NCBI GenBank assembly: GCA_031281765.1
Contig: JAITEX010000151.1
Location: 1 to 15,417 of the forward strand
DNA from: Eubacteriales Family XIII. Incertae Sedis bacterium
GTDB taxonomy: Bacteria > Bacillota > Clostridia > Peptostreptococcales > Anaerovoracaceae
DNA length: 15,417 nucleotides
Reading direction: 5' to 3'
In this document: piece by piece, positions 6,099-13,862 of the stretch
Layout: every line of letters starts with the position of its first letter
Numbering within the stretch: the stretch's first letter is position 1
Notes under the pieces: model-generated
What the model saw: only the letters and a program-made list of their open reading frames with translations
The model's database searches: none
What the model was told of the DNA's origin: nothing
Translations under genes and position numbers: made by a program

Positions 6099-9011
6099 AT
6101 GCAAAACAAAGAGAAACTGGTGAAGAGATACGGCAGGCGCGTCATATTTTCCGTGCTTGCGCTTACGCTTATATTAGGCATGTCGCCGGTCGGCGTGTTT
6201 GCGCAGCAGGACGCGGGGCCGGATAACGGCGCAATAAAAAGCGAGGCGGTTTTGGTCGGGCAGGCGTCAAACGCCGCCAAGGCAACTCCGATGCTGACCG
6301 CGGGTGAGGATACTGCGGCGTCGAACCTGAAAGCCGCAAGCGATATAAGGGTGTATGTCGGCAATCAGATGGTTTGGGACGGAACGCAGAATACCGGGGC
6401 TGTCGCGGGCATCTCGGTTTCCGGTTCGGGTTCCGCCTTGACAATCACGGCGAATCCCGGCACATACGCGGGGCTGACCATCGCGGGCGGCAGCGCCACG
6501 GATACGGTAACGCTCAAAGCGAACGGCGCGGTCTTTCAAGGCGACGCAAGCGCGCGCCCGGCCAGCCCACCCGATTTTGCCGGCATATCAGGCATCGTCT
6601 CGGCGGGCGACGCCGCCCTTGTTATTGACGGGCCGGTAACGGCAAGGGCCGCGGATAACGCGGGACAGTCGCGTGATGGCTACGCGTACCCCGGCATCGC
6701 GGCCAATGGCAACCTCACGATCAACGGGCCGCTTACGACCTATGGGTCGAATGAAACGGGGAGCGGCCTTATCGCGGGCTGCGGCATCCTCGTTATCGGC
6801 ACGCTCACCGCGAGTACCTATGGAGACGGCGTCAAAGCCTACGGCGGCGGCAATCCCAATGGGGAGGGCGGCGCCGGCATCGACGCCTACGGCGTAGTGA
6901 ATTTGACGAACGGAGACGTAACGGCTGTCGGCGGCAGCGGCAAAACCGGAGGCGCCGGCATAGTGGCGTATGACTATCCCGCTACTGCGGCGGGAACAGC
7001 CGTAGACAACGCCCTCAATGTGACGGGCGGCTCGCTTACGGCCACCGGCGGGAACGGAAGCGCGGGCCCCGGCGGCGCGGGCATTTTGTCCCCCTACTCC
7101 ATGACCGTCAATAACGGGGCGTCGATACGCGGCACGGGCGGTAGCGGCGCGGACTACGGCGGTACGGGCATAGCTGTGGCAACCCCTATAAGCGGCTCGG
7201 CTCTCTCGCCGTCAGAGGTGGATGCCGGGAACGGCCTTATCAGCAATAACGGCGGAGCGATAACCGGTGTGGGCGGCGACGCCACCTCTGGCAGCGGCGG
7301 CTTTGGCGGCGCGGGGCTCGAAACTGCGGTTCTGTCCATTACCGGCGGCAGCGGCGTCGAAGGCACGGGCGGCAACGGCGACGGCGCGGGCATTGGAGGC
7401 CCGGGCGTACTCGCCTCATCTTCCATCAGCGCCGTCAGCATCAAGGCTGATACGGGCGCGCGGCTTGAGGGCAGCGGCGGAGACGGCGGCGCAAGCAACG
7501 GAGACGGCGGCGCGGGCATCGCTTCAAACTCCGACATCGTGGCGTCGAATGGAGCGCAGCTTACGGGCACGGGCGGCAAAGGAAGCGGCTCCGGGAGCGG
7601 CGGCTCGGGCGTGGCTTCCTCCGGCGACATCAAGGCCGAAGGCGGTTCGAGCGTCAATGGCACGGGCGGCGCGGGCGGCAGTTCGGGTAACGGCGGCGCG
7701 GGCGTAGCGACGGGCGTAGTGAACGCGGCGGGCGCTTCGGAAAAACCTGCGGCAAATCCCGGCGGTACGATCAGCGGCGACGATTCCGTTATCACAGGTA
7801 TCGGCGGCGCGGGCGGCGGCTCCGGAGAAGGAGGCTCGGGCATTGACATAGGCAGCAGCTCTTCCGACCCGGCAATCTCCGCAATCAACGGCACGATGAT
7901 TCGAGGCGTCGGCGGCACAGGCGGCAACGCGGGCGGCAAAGGAGGCGACGGCATCAATTCCGGCGGCGATGTGAGGCCGCAGCACGCGCCCGCCCTCAAG
8001 GTCTCGGGTGGCGGCTCTGCCGTAACCGGCGAAGGCGGGGACGGCGGCAATGGCGGCAGTGATGCGCCCGGCGGCAACGGCGGCACGGGCATCGAGACCG
8101 GCGGCAGCGACATAACGACAGAGGACGGAGGTATCACGACCGGAACCGGCGGGGACGGCGGCAATGGTGGCGGTGACGCGCCCGGCGGCAGCGGCGGCAC
8201 GGGCATCGAGACCGGCGGCGGCGACGTAACGACAGATGACGGAGGGACGACGCCCGGCATCGGCGGGGACGGCGGCTATGGCGGTGGTGATGCGCCCGGC
8301 GGCACAGGCGGCGCAGGCATTGAAACCGGCGACGGCGACATAACGACGGACGGGGACGGCGCCACAACCGGCACGACCGGGACCGGCGGTGACGGCGGTA
8401 ATGGTGGCGGTGACAATCCCGGCGGAAGCGGTGGCACAGGCATCGTAACGACCGGAGGCGATATATATAATAATGACGATGGGTCAATCACGACTGGCGA
8501 TGGCGGCACGGGCGGCGACGGAAACGGTTCCGGCGATGGCGGCACGGGCGGTACGGGCATCAATACGGGCGGCGGTGACGTAAACAATCCCGAAGGCGGC
8601 GATATTGCCGGCAATGGCGGCGACGGCGGCAGTGGCGGCACGGCCGGGACCGGAGGAGACGGCGGCAGCGGTATCCACACCGGCGGCGGCGCTGTCAACA
8701 ATCCCAAGGGTGGCTCCATCACGGGTACGGGCGGGACCGGTGGAACCGGCGGCGCCGGTAACGGCAAAAACGGCAGCGGCATAACCACTCGCGGCGGGGA
8801 AATATATGACCCGAAGGGCGGCGTGAGCGACGGGAATGGCCGCTCCGGCGGCAGCCTTTCGAACCCGAAAACGGGAGATGGCGCCCCGCTCGTTATGATG
8901 AGCGTCCTTGCTTTCCTCTCGCTTGCGGGACTGATTGCGGCAATAGGGGCGTACTTCCGCGGGCCCGGCGCGGTTTCGAGGCGCAAACGCGTTCAAAAAA
9001 TGCTTGAATAA
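6099..9011 (+). CDS. Glycine-rich repeat surface protein with NPKTG sorting signal
   Basis: This is a ~970-residue predicted secreted, wall-anchored protein of unknown function. The N-terminus has a basic n-region (KEKLVKRYGRR), a hydrophobic core (VIFSVLALTLILGM) and a likely cleavage site after VFA. Residues to about 250 resemble short parallel-beta/solenoid repeats (GNLTINGPLTTYG, GVVNLTNGDVTAVGG). The body is dominated by GGxGG runs alternating with short GI-x(n)-I segments, recalling PGRS-like and polyglycine-II or beta-solenoid folds. The C-terminus is NPKTGD (922-927), then a ~24-residue hydrophobic stretch and a basic tail (RRKR), the layout of a sortase substrate; no sortase gene is in the window. 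ATG 6099 is preferred over in-frame ATG 6081 because GGATGGG lies 9 bases upstream and it begins a normal signal peptide. Adhesin or matrix roles are plausible guesses. Composition makes homology by motif unreliable. Confidence 0.82.
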   Translation: MQNKEKLVKRYGRRVIFSVLALTLILGMSPVGVFAQQDAGPDNGAIKSEAVLVGQASNAAKATPMLTAGEDTAASNLKAASDIRVYVGNQMVWDGTQNTGAVAGISVSGSGSALTITANPGTYAGLTIAGGSATDTVTLKANGAVFQGDASARPASPPDFAGISGIVSAGDAALVIDGPVTARAADNAGQSRDGYAYPGIAANGNLTINGPLTTYGSNETGSGLIAGCGILVIGTLTASTYGDGVKAYGGGNPNGEGGAGIDAYGVVNLTNGDVTAVGGSGKTGGAGIVAYDYPATAAGTAVDNALNVTGGSLTATGGNGSAGPGGAGILSPYSMTVNNGASIRGTGGSGADYGGTGIAVATPISGSALSPSEVDAGNGLISNNGGAITGVGGDATSGSGGFGGAGLETAVLSITGGSGVEGTGGNGDGAGIGGPGVLASSSISAVSIKADTGARLEGSGGDGGASNGDGGAGIASNSDIVASNGAQLTGTGGKGSGSGSGGSGVASSGDIKAEGGSSVNGTGGAGGSSGNGGAGVATGVVNAAGASEKPAANPGGTISGDDSVITGIGGAGGGSGEGGSGIDIGSSSSDPAISAINGTMIRGVGGTGGNAGGKGGDGINSGGDVRPQHAPALKVSGGGSAVTGEGGDGGNGGSDAPGGNGGTGIETGGSDITTEDGGITTGTGGDGGNGGGDAPGGSGGTGIETGGGDVTTDDGGTTPGIGGDGGYGGGDAPGGTGGAGIETGDGDITTDGDGATTGTTGTGGDGGNGGGDNPGGSGGTGIVTTGGDIYNNDDGSITTGDGGTGGDGNGSGDGGTGGTGINTGGGDVNNPEGGDIAGNGGDGGSGGTAGTGGDGGSGIHTGGGAVNNPKGGSITGTGGTGGTGGAGNGKNGSGITTRGGEIYDPKGGVSDGNGRSGGSLSNPKTGDGAPLVMMSVLAFLSLAGLIAAIGAYFRGPGAVSRRKRVQKMLE
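8034..8510 (+). repeat. Tandem ~114-126 bp coding repeats
   Basis: Successive units begin with GGCGGGGAC or a close variant at 8034, 8148, 8262 and 8385, with a more diverged fifth start at 8511. The periods are 114, 114, 123 and 126 bp, all multiples of three (38, 38, 41 and 42 residues). Each unit encodes GGDGGNGG, then D(A/N)PGG, GGTGI(E/V)T, and an acidic/threonine segment such as DITTEDGG. The first three copies are nearly identical over much of their length, indicating recent duplication. Confidence 0.8.
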
Positions 9012-9035
9012 AGCATATGAATATCCTCATACCGC

Positions 9036-9064
9036 TTGCGAACTCCGGCGTCCTTGTGTATAAT
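9036..9064 (+). promoter_or_regulatory. Promoter of the P-loop ATPase/methyltransferase pair
   Basis: TTGCGA (9036-9041), a 17-base spacer and a perfect TATAAT (9059-9064) make this the best-formed promoter in the window. Transcription would begin near 9071, giving a leader of about 57 bases that ends in an AAAGGAG ribosome binding site. Confidence 0.7.
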
Positions 9065-9127
9065 CAGCACATACGTTATTGCCGAGCGTGTTACTTCAAA
9101 AGCCGGGGTAACAATAAAGGAGCTGAC

Positions 9128-9559
9128 ATGGTAAACCTGCTTGTAGGCCACAAGGGCACCGGAAAAACCAAGACGATGATAGACCTCGCAAACAGCCGCG
9201 CCGAGCGGAGCGATGGGCACGTAGTATTTGTAAACAAGAATCAACGGCTTATGTACGATTTGATTCATGAAATCAGGGTCGTGTGTATGGACGACTACGA
9301 TGAGATAACGAACAGCGATGAGTATATAGGATTTCTTTACGGGATAATAAGTTCCGACCACGATATAGACGCAATATTTATTGACAGTATCCTGAAGCAC
9401 GCGGATGTGGGCAAGGAAGACATACCCGAGTTCCTCGCGCGGCTGAAGGTGATCAGTGACCAGCATGACATTGACTTCACCGTGAGCCTCAGCGCGGATC
9501 TCGATGAGCTCGCGGGCGAGGTGCAGGATTTCAATCTGATTCCGCATGACGGCTGCTGA
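9128..9559 (+). CDS. Small P-loop ATP-binding protein
   Basis: This is a 143-residue cytoplasmic protein. Walker A is GHKGTGKT at residues 7-14 and a Walker B-like strand AIFID ends at D86, so it probably binds ATP or another nucleotide. No further ATPase domain, zinc site or membrane segment is visible. ATG 9128 is chosen although the frame is open to 9017: AAAGGAG lies 6 bases before it, Walker A is then at the usual extreme N-terminus, and the proposed promoter lies inside the longer reading. Similar short P-loop proteins (often loosely labelled PilT-like or hypothetical) are known from Clostridia, as I recall, without an assigned function. Its last 14 bases overlap the start of the DNA methyltransferase, so the two are probably co-transcribed and translationally coupled. 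Confidence 0.82.
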   Translation: MVNLLVGHKGTGKTKTMIDLANSRAERSDGHVVFVNKNQRLMYDLIHEIRVVCMDDYDEITNSDEYIGFLYGIISSDHDIDAIFIDSILKHADVGKEDIPEFLARLKVISDQHDIDFTVSLSADLDELAGEVQDFNLIPHDGC

Positions 9560-10457
9560 TACTGCCGAAAGTACCCGGCGCAATATCATACTCACAGCTG
9601 ACAATCTTGACGCGTCAAGCTATTTGCTTGACGAAATTGCCGTCGGCCGTCTCGCGCGGCCGCAGCTCGTCTATATGGACCCACCGTTCTACACCAAAAG
9701 AAATTATACGGTAAAAACGCCGCCCGGGTTCCCGCAACCGGACGGGTGTTTTGTGAGCGGGGAAGCGCCCGGCGCGCGGGCCTTTTCCGACGCGACGGGC
9801 GGCCAGCCCTTCGGCTCATACCTTGAAGGGCTGGCCGCCCGTATCAGAGCCGCAAGGGATTTACTTGACATATCCGGTTCTCTGTGGATTCACTTAGACC
9901 ACCATGCCGTTCATTACGCCAAGGTGATTGCGGACGGCATATTCGGCGGGCCGGACTACCTGATGAACGAGGTGATTTGGCAGTACAAGAGCGGCGGCTC
10001 TACCAAAAAACGTTTCGCGCGCAAGCATGACACGCTGCTGTTCTACGCTAAGGACCCGAAGCGTCACAAATTCTTCCCGCTGACGGAGAAGTCCTACAAC
10101 AGGAACCTGAAGCCCTACCGGTTCAAGGGCGTCAAGGAATACCGGGACGAAGGCGGCTGGTATACGGTAGTGAACATGAAGGACGTGTGGCCGATTGACA
10201 TGGTAGGGCGCACGTCGCGCGAGCGCACGGGTTACGCGACGCAGAAACCGGTAGCGCTGCTGAGCCGTATTATCGAATCGTGTACGGAAAAAGGCGACCT
10301 CTGCGTCGACCTCTACGGCGGCTCCGGCAGTATGGCGGCCGCCGCCGAAGCTCTAAAACGGCAGTGGGTCAGCATCGACGAGAACCCGCTTGCTACGGAA
10401 GTAACGAAGAAACGCCTCGCCGCCCGGGGAGCGACTTTTACGGTCGAGGAACGCTGA
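9546..10457 (+). CDS. Beta-class site-specific DNA methyltransferase, probably adenine-N6
   Basis: This 303-residue protein belongs to the N6_N4_Mtase family and transfers a methyl group from S-adenosylmethionine to DNA. Motif order is that of the beta class: catalytic motif IV DPPF at 45-48 near the N-terminus, and the AdoMet-binding motif I DLYGGSGS (255-262) near the C-terminus, followed by WVSIDENP. Further family blocks are NEVIWQYKSGG, FARKHDTLLFYAK and DVWPI ... SRERTGYATQKP. DPPF/DPPY favours adenine over cytosine-N4 (SPPY), but this is not decisive. ATG 9546 overlaps the ATPase gene by 14 bases and has no good ribosome binding site of its own, suggesting translational coupling. No restriction endonuclease, specificity subunit or transposase adjoins it, so it looks like an orphan methyltransferase. 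No recognition sequence can be read from the protein. Confidence 0.88.
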   Translation: MTAADTAESTRRNIILTADNLDASSYLLDEIAVGRLARPQLVYMDPPFYTKRNYTVKTPPGFPQPDGCFVSGEAPGARAFSDATGGQPFGSYLEGLAARIRAARDLLDISGSLWIHLDHHAVHYAKVIADGIFGGPDYLMNEVIWQYKSGGSTKKRFARKHDTLLFYAKDPKRHKFFPLTEKSYNRNLKPYRFKGVKEYRDEGGWYTVVNMKDVWPIDMVGRTSRERTGYATQKPVALLSRIIESCTEKGDLCVDLYGGSGSMAAAAEALKRQWVSIDENPLATEVTKKRLAARGATFTVEER

Positions 10458-10473
10458 AGTTGTCCCTCGAATA

Positions 10474-10482
10474 TGATATTAT
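10474..10482 (+). promoter_or_regulatory. Possible extended -10 promoter before the flavoprotein gene
   Basis: TGA-TATTAT forms an extended -10 in the 80-base gap after the methyltransferase. A weak CTGAAG lies 17 bases upstream as a partial -35. It would start the transcript of the flavoprotein-transketolase-PopT-MoxR-CoxE block. Confidence 0.4.
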
Positions 10483-10537
10483 AAAGAGACGACACTATCA
10501 TTCCCATATCTCAATCATTTTGATAAGGAGGTTCATT

Positions 10538-10936
10538 ATGCAGGAAGTATATGATTTTTTAAAGAAAGCGGGCGCCTATTATCTCGCGACGACCGAGGGC
10601 GACCAGCCGCGCGTGCGCCCGTTCGGGACGATTGACCTGTACGACGGCAAGCTCTATATCCAGACGGGCAAGGTGAAACCCTGCTCGAAGCAGATGGCGG
10701 CAAACCCGAAAATCGAGATTTGCGCGTTCGACGAAGGGTCATGGCTGCGCATAGAGGCCGAAGCCGTGAACGACGAGAGCGTGGAAGCGAAGCGCCATAT
10801 GCTCGACGCCTACCCGATGCTGAAAGAACGGTATGACGCTGAGGACGACAATACGCAGGTGCTGTGGCTGAAAAACGCGACGGCGACGTTCGCGTCCTTT
10901 GCCGGTGAACCGAAGACGGTCAAATTCGGATGGTAG
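10538..10936 (+). CDS. Pyridoxamine 5'-phosphate oxidase-like flavoprotein
   Basis: This is a 132-residue protein with the split-barrel FMN-binding fold. The N-terminal block VYDFLKKAGAYYLATTEGDQPRVRPFG, the strand LYIQTGKVKPCSKQMAANPKIEICAF and the C-terminal NATATFASFAGEPKTVKF are characteristic of short clostridial members annotated as pyridoxamine 5'-phosphate oxidase family. These small homologues bind FMN or a related cofactor, but most have no proven substrate, and true vitamin B6 synthesis is not implied. The reading frame is open further upstream, but ATG 10538 has a perfect AAGGAGG 6 bases before it. The stop lies 5 bases before the transketolase ATG, so the genes are likely co-transcribed. 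Confidence 0.88.
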   Translation: MQEVYDFLKKAGAYYLATTEGDQPRVRPFGTIDLYDGKLYIQTGKVKPCSKQMAANPKIEICAFDEGSWLRIEAEAVNDESVEAKRHMLDAYPMLKERYDAEDDNTQVLWLKNATATFASFAGEPKTVKFGW

Positions 10937-10941
10937 GCGCG

Positions 10942-12927
10942 ATGGAAAAAAAGCAAGCGATAAACGCGATACGCGTTCTCTCCGCGGACATGGTGCAGAA
11001 AGCGAATTCGGGACATCCCGGCTTTCCGCTCGGCGCCGCGCCCATTATCTACGAGGTTTTTGCGGAAGCGCTGAAGTTCTCGCCGGAGGATCCGGCGTGG
11101 TTTGACCGCGACCGCTTCGTTCTGTCGGCCGGCCACGGCTCGGCTATGCTCTATTCGACGCTGCACCTCTTCGGCTACCCGGATATGTCGCTTGAGGAAC
11201 TGAAAAATTTTCGTCAATTTGGCTCCTTGACGCCGGGCCATCCCGAGTACGGGCATACGCCGGGCGTTGAGGCGACGACGGGCCCTCTCGGCGCCGGCAT
11301 GGGCATGGCTGTCGGCATGGCGATGGCGGAGGCCCACCTCGCCGCGAAGTTCAACAAGCCGGACCTGAAAATCATAGACCATTATACCTATGCGCTCGGC
11401 GGCGAAGGCTGCTTGATGGAGGGCATCTCATCGGAGGTCTTTTCGCTCGCCGGCACGCTCGGTCTCGGCAAGCTCATCATTATATTCGACAACAACGACA
11501 TCACGATAGAGGGCGGCATAGGCGCTACATTTACGGAGAATATCGAGGAACGCATGGAGGCGTTCGGTTTTCAGGTGCTGACCGTCGATGACGGCACGGA
11601 CGCGGAAGCCATCGGCGTCGCGCTCGAAATGGCGCGGGATGAAACGTCGAAGCCTTCGTTTATCCGCGTGAAGACGACCATCGGCTACGGCGTTCCCGAC
11701 AGGGCCGGAACGGCGAAGTCCCACGGCGAGCCTATCGGTGAGGAGAACTGCGATGTGCTGCGCGAAAGCCTCGGCTGGCCGCACGCGGAGCGCTTCTTTG
11801 TGCCGGATGATATTCGGGAGCATTACCGGCAGCTTGCGGGCAGGCATGCGGAGGCGGCGAACGAGTGGTACACGCTGCTTAACGAATATCGCGCGAAATA
11901 CCCTGAGGATGCGGACTTGTTTTACGCCTCTGTTGGCGGGGTGATCCCGGAAGAGACGTTCGGGGACGCCTACTTCGATTTCGAGCCGAAGGCCGACGCT
12001 ACGCGCTCTGTTTCCGGCAAAATCATCGGTGAGCTGAAGGATAAGGTACCGTTCCTTGTCGGCGGCAGCGCTGATTTATCCCCGTCGAACAAGACGGAGA
12101 TGAAGGGCGAGGGCTATTTTTCGAAGCGTGACCGGCTCGGCCGCAACATCCACTTCGGCGTGCGTGAGCTCGGCATGACGGCTATCGGCAACGGCCTGCT
12201 TCTGCATGGCGGCCTGAGGGCATTTGTCGCGACCTTCTTTGTCTTTTCGGATTATATGAAGCCGATGCTCCGGCTTTCGGCGCTGATGAAGCTGCCGCTT
12301 ATCTCGGTACTGACGCATGACAGCATCGGCGTCGGCGAGGACGGGCCGACCCATCAACCCGTGGAACAGCTGACGATGCTGCGCGCGACACCGGGCATTG
12401 ACGTGTGTCGCCCGGCGGACGAATACGAGACGAGGGTCGCGTGGAAACAGGCGCTGCTTTCGAAGGACAGGCCGACCGTACTCGTGCTCTCGCGCCAGAA
12501 TCTGCCGCCGCTCGACGGCTCGGGCCCGGACGCGGAAAAGGGCGCCTATATCGTATCGAAAGAGGGTGGCGCGGCCATCGACGCCATTATACTCGCGAGC
12601 GGTTCGGAAGTGGCGCTCGGCGTCGAAGCGCAGAAACAGCTTGAAGCGGAGGGCCACAGCGTGCGCGTCGTCAGCGTACCATGCATGGAAGCCTTCGAAC
12701 GCCAGCCCGCCGAATACCGGGAAAGCGTACTGCCATCATCTGTATCGAAAAGGGCGGCGGTGGAAGCCGGCAGCGGCCTCTCGTGGGGTCGGGTAGTCGG
12801 ACCGTCCGGCGCCTATATTACGATGGAGAGCTTCGGGGCCTCAGCTCCGGCAGCTGCGCTCTTTGAGCATTTCGGCTTTACGGCGGACCATGTTGCGGAA
12901 AGAGTACGCGCGCTTTTATGTCAGTAG
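10942..12927 (+). CDS. tkt: Transketolase (full length, single chain)
   Basis: This is a 661-residue thiamine-diphosphate enzyme of the non-oxidative pentose phosphate pathway that moves two-carbon units between sugar phosphates. Conserved blocks include SGHPGFPLG, SAGHGSAMLY, PGHPEYGHTPGVEATTGPLG, the cofactor-activating glutamate E409 in GVRELGM, FFVFSDYMKP, and GEDGPTHQPVEQ with H471. The usual metal ligands N185 and I187 are present, but the canonical GDG reads G154-E155-G156, an Asp-to-Glu change at the third ligand position. ATG 10942 (MEKKQAINAIRVLSADMVQ) matches the family start; an in-frame ATG at 10930 would overlap the preceding stop. Unlike the split two-gene transketolases common in Clostridia, this is one polypeptide. 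It overlaps the PopT gene by 10 bases, indicating one operon. Family certainty is high; activity depends on whether Glu155 can replace Asp. Confidence 0.95.
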   Translation: MEKKQAINAIRVLSADMVQKANSGHPGFPLGAAPIIYEVFAEALKFSPEDPAWFDRDRFVLSAGHGSAMLYSTLHLFGYPDMSLEELKNFRQFGSLTPGHPEYGHTPGVEATTGPLGAGMGMAVGMAMAEAHLAAKFNKPDLKIIDHYTYALGGEGCLMEGISSEVFSLAGTLGLGKLIIIFDNNDITIEGGIGATFTENIEERMEAFGFQVLTVDDGTDAEAIGVALEMARDETSKPSFIRVKTTIGYGVPDRAGTAKSHGEPIGEENCDVLRESLGWPHAERFFVPDDIREHYRQLAGRHAEAANEWYTLLNEYRAKYPEDADLFYASVGGVIPEETFGDAYFDFEPKADATRSVSGKIIGELKDKVPFLVGGSADLSPSNKTEMKGEGYFSKRDRLGRNIHFGVRELGMTAIGNGLLLHGGLRAFVATFFVFSDYMKPMLRLSALMKLPLISVLTHDSIGVGEDGPTHQPVEQLTMLRATPGIDVCRPADEYETRVAWKQALLSKDRPTVLVLSRQNLPPLDGSGPDAEKGAYIVSKEGGAAIDAIILASGSEVALGVEAQKQLEAEGHSVRVVSVPCMEAFERQPAEYRESVLPSSVSKRAAVEAGSGLSWGRVVGPSGAYITMESFGASAPAAALFEHFGFTADHVAERVRALLCQ

Positions 12928-13862
12928 CTAAGAACGTTAAACGGGTCATATGCGGATTTGTCATCGGCGCCTCAATGCTCCTGCCCGGAGTCAGCGGGGG
13001 GTCGATGGCTATTATTCTCGGTATCTATGAGGAATTGATCGATGCGGTCGCGGGCGTACGGCGGCAGCCGGTACGGAAGCTCTGCCTGCTCGGCTGCTAT
13101 GTGCTCGGCGGGGTCGTCGGTGTGATCCTGCTTGCCAATCCGCTGCTTACGCTTGTCAAAAATCAGCCCGTGGTCAGCCGGTACCTGTTTATGGGCGCCA
13201 TCATCGCGTGCATACCGTCGATCTACCGGCTCGCGACCTACGCGGAGGACAAGGACGCCGGGGGTTTCGTGCTCGACGGCCTGCCCATATCGCCGTCCGT
13301 CAAGCGTATGCGCCGCGTCGGCCTGCGGCCCATTCATATTATAGGAGCCATACTCGGCGCGGCGGTCGGCGCCGGCCTGAACTTTATCCCGGCGGGCCTC
13401 GTGGCCGATACGGCGACCGGCGGCATACTTTCCGTGCTGATATTTTTTGCAATCGGAATCATTATCGCGGTGGCGCTCGTGTTGCCCGGCATCAGCGGCA
13501 GCTATGTACTTTTGATACTCGGGCTCTACGATGAGATGCTGCTCGCCGTCAGCGATATGCAGGCGCTTCGCCTGATCCCCTTTGTCGTCGGCATACTGTT
13601 CGGGATATTCGCGACGACGAAATGCATCGACTACCTGATGAAGCGGCATCCGCAGGCCATCTTCCTCGTGATAATCGGCTTTATGATAGGGTCGCTCGCG
13701 GAGGTGTTTCCGGGCCTGCCGCGCGGCATCGACATCCCGCTGTCGATAGCGGCGTTTGCCGTCGGCTTCGTGTTGATTTTCCTGCTCGGAAAGTTCAGCA
13801 GCAGGGGTTCTGATAAGAGAGTAATTATTGACAAGGCGGCGCAAGGATGGAACGGTGAGTAA
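12918..13862 (+). CDS. DUF368/PopT-family polyprenyl-phosphate transporter
   Basis: This is a 314-residue polytopic membrane protein with about eight hydrophobic segments. The DUF368 signature appears twice: ASMLLPGVSGGSMAIILGIYEELI near residues 18-41 and LPGISGSYVLLILGLYDEML starting at 189, consistent with an internally duplicated inverted-repeat fold. DUF368 (PopT) proteins were recently shown to help return undecaprenyl phosphate across the membrane, so that the lipid carrier can be reused for peptidoglycan and other wall polymers. The role here is transferred from the family. The start overlaps the transketolase end by 10 bases, and the stop TAA shares one base with the MoxR start, so it is tightly embedded in the operon. 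A central hydrophilic loop (about 110-135) separates the two halves. Confidence 0.9.
   Translation: MSVAKNVKRVICGFVIGASMLLPGVSGGSMAIILGIYEELIDAVAGVRRQPVRKLCLLGCYVLGGVVGVILLANPLLTLVKNQPVVSRYLFMGAIIACIPSIYRLATYAEDKDAGGFVLDGLPISPSVKRMRRVGLRPIHIIGAILGAAVGAGLNFIPAGLVADTATGGILSVLIFFAIGIIIAVALVLPGISGSYVLLILGLYDEMLLAVSDMQALRLIPFVVGILFGIFATTKCIDYLMKRHPQAIFLVIIGFMIGSLAEVFPGLPRGIDIPLSIAAFAVGFVLIFLLGKFSSRGSDKRVIIDKAAQGWNGE

Noticed and set aside
8034..8510. Possible CRISPR array suggested by regular repeats
   Set aside because: Units are continuous coding repeats with no unique spacers, and periods of 114-126 bp are all multiples of three.
7154..8986. Two long antisense open frames (368 and 236 codons, same frame) encoding proline-rich sequence opposite the glycine-rich gene
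   Set aside because: They result from GGC/GGN glycine codons read as GCC/CCN in reverse. There is no ribosome binding site or domain, and the sense strand has a signal peptide and sorting signal.
9017..9127. Longer start for the P-loop ATPase
   Set aside because: The extra 37 residues would include the promoter TTGCGA-17-TATAAT and lack a ribosome binding site, whereas ATG 9128 has AAAGGAG.
10280..10537. Upstream extension of the flavoprotein reading frame into the methyltransferase gene
   Set aside because: The extra ~86 residues are arginine-rich out-of-frame methyltransferase sequence; AAGGAGG directly before ATG 10538 and family alignment fix the start there.
12972..13844. 290-codon minus-strand open frame opposite the PopT gene
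   Set aside because: The translation is low-complexity and charged with no recognisable domain, while the plus strand encodes a clear DUF368 protein in a tight operon.
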